DNA of 6,422 nt, from positions 1 to 6,422 of the forward strand of contig JAFZOC010000314.1 of assembly GCA_017550765.1 (NCBI GenBank). Reading direction: 5' to 3'. This DNA is from Oscillospiraceae bacterium (GTDB lineage Bacteria > Bacillota_A > Clostridia > Oscillospirales > Oscillospiraceae). Shown piece by piece: positions 5,978 through 6,422 of the stretch (its first letter is position 1; the number at the start of each line of letters is the position of its first letter). Under the pieces are notes generated by a model. The model was not told where the DNA came from and did not search any database. It was given only the letters and a program-made list of their open reading frames with translations. Both the position numbers and the translations under genes were made by a program.

Positions 5978-6422
5978 TCAAAAATGCTCTCTGACAAAGA
6001 CGCGGGCCGCCCGGTCCGCCTCCAGGATCGTGTCCAGGTCTGTGGCCGGGACCACGCCCACGCGCTCTACCGCCTCGGCGGCGGCGTCGTAGATCCTGTT
6101 GTAGCCCAACTCGTGGCGCAGGAATCTGTGTACCGCCACCTCATTGGCCGCACTCATGACGCAGGCCGCCGTCCCGCCGCGACGGGCGCAGTCCATCGCC
6201 AGGCGCAGACAGGGGAAGTTCTCAAGGTCCGGCTCCTCAAAGCTCAGGTCCCGCAGATGCCAGAAGTCCAGATGCTCGAACATGGACGGCAGCCTCTGGG
6301 GATAGGTCAGGGCCAGCTGGATCGGCAGGCCCATATCCGGCACGCCCAGCTGGGCGATCACCGTCCCGTCCACCAGCGCCACCATGGAGTGGATCACGCT
6401 CTGGGGGTGGATCACCACCTGG
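5978..6422 (-). CDS. dxr: 1-deoxy-D-xylulose 5-phosphate reductoisomerase, C-terminal part
   Basis: The visible 147 residues are the C-terminal part of DXP reductoisomerase (IspC), which makes 2-C-methyl-D-erythritol 4-phosphate in the non-mevalonate isoprenoid pathway, using NADPH and a divalent metal in the cytoplasm. The reading frame is open to the right edge; the GTG at 6416-6418 is an internal valine in QVVIHPQSVIHSMV, a hallmark block of the family. LGVPDMGLPIQLALTYPQR, the LDFWHL segment, PCLRLAMDCARRGG and SAANEVAVHRFL follow in the expected order, covering the end of the catalytic region and the C-terminal helical domain. The NADPH domain and metal ligands are upstream, outside the window. 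The normal-looking C-terminus (ARVFVREHF) and TGA at 5978-5980 show an intact end. It lies directly before rseP, the standard clostridial and bacillar order. Confidence 0.95.
   Translation of the reverse strand, partial: QVVIHPQSVIHSMVALVDGTVIAQLGVPDMGLPIQLALTYPQRLPSMFEHLDFWHLRDLSFEEPDLENFPCLRLAMDCARRGGTAACVMSAANEVAVHRFLRHELGYNRIYDAAAEAVERVGVVPATDLDTILEADRAARVFVREHF

Noticed and set aside
6416..6418. GTG at 6416-6418 as the start of a short dxr-like gene
   Set aside because: It falls inside the conserved VVIHPQSVIHSM block; the gene simply continues past the window edge.
1..6422. CRISPR array, tRNA, rRNA or transposase
   Set aside because: I looked for regularly spaced repeats, cloverleaf-like arms and transposase motifs on both strands and saw none; the only notable repeat is the two-copy hairpin.

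Overview
This window looks like a chromosomal segment from a GC-rich member of the Firmicutes, most likely a gut-type clostridium (Oscillospiraceae or a relative). The evidence is the gene families (a clostridial Orn/Lys/Arg-decarboxylase-like PLP enzyme, the dxr-rseP pair, a BlaI/M56 regulatory pair), the strong AGGAGG-type ribosome binding sites and the intrinsic terminators. The taxon is inferred; no marker gene fixes it.

Layout from left to right. (1) Positions 1-986 (+): the 3' part of a fold-type I PLP decarboxylase-like gene that begins before the window. (2) Positions 987-1293: a spacer rich in hairpins, ending in an intrinsic terminator. (3) Positions 1294-4417 (-): a two-gene operon, read from right to left. 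It encodes a BlaI/MecI-family winged-helix repressor and, one nucleotide further on, a 918-residue BlaR1-like M56 membrane metallopeptidase. (4) Positions 4418-4900: a spacer holding the operon's promoter with two operator-like dyads, a second copy of the hairpin at 1247-1278, and a strong terminator for the upstream operon. (5) Positions 4901-6422 (-): rseP (site-2 protease) preceded by the 3' end of dxr (DXP reductoisomerase), the last two genes of an isoprenoid/envelope-stress operon that starts beyond the right edge.

How the parts work together. BlaI-type repressors hold their own operon off until the partner M56 protease, switched on by its outer-face sensor, triggers repressor inactivation. 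The promoter has a TTGACA -35 box. One perfect 17-bp dyad lies between -35 and -10, and a second lies just past the predicted start of transcription, which suggests autoregulation. The M56 protein has no recognisable penicillin-binding sensor domain. It carries about 600 residues of tandem, probably beta-rich modules instead, so its signal is unlikely to be a classical beta-lactam and is the main unknown here. The rest of the window is ordinary core metabolism.
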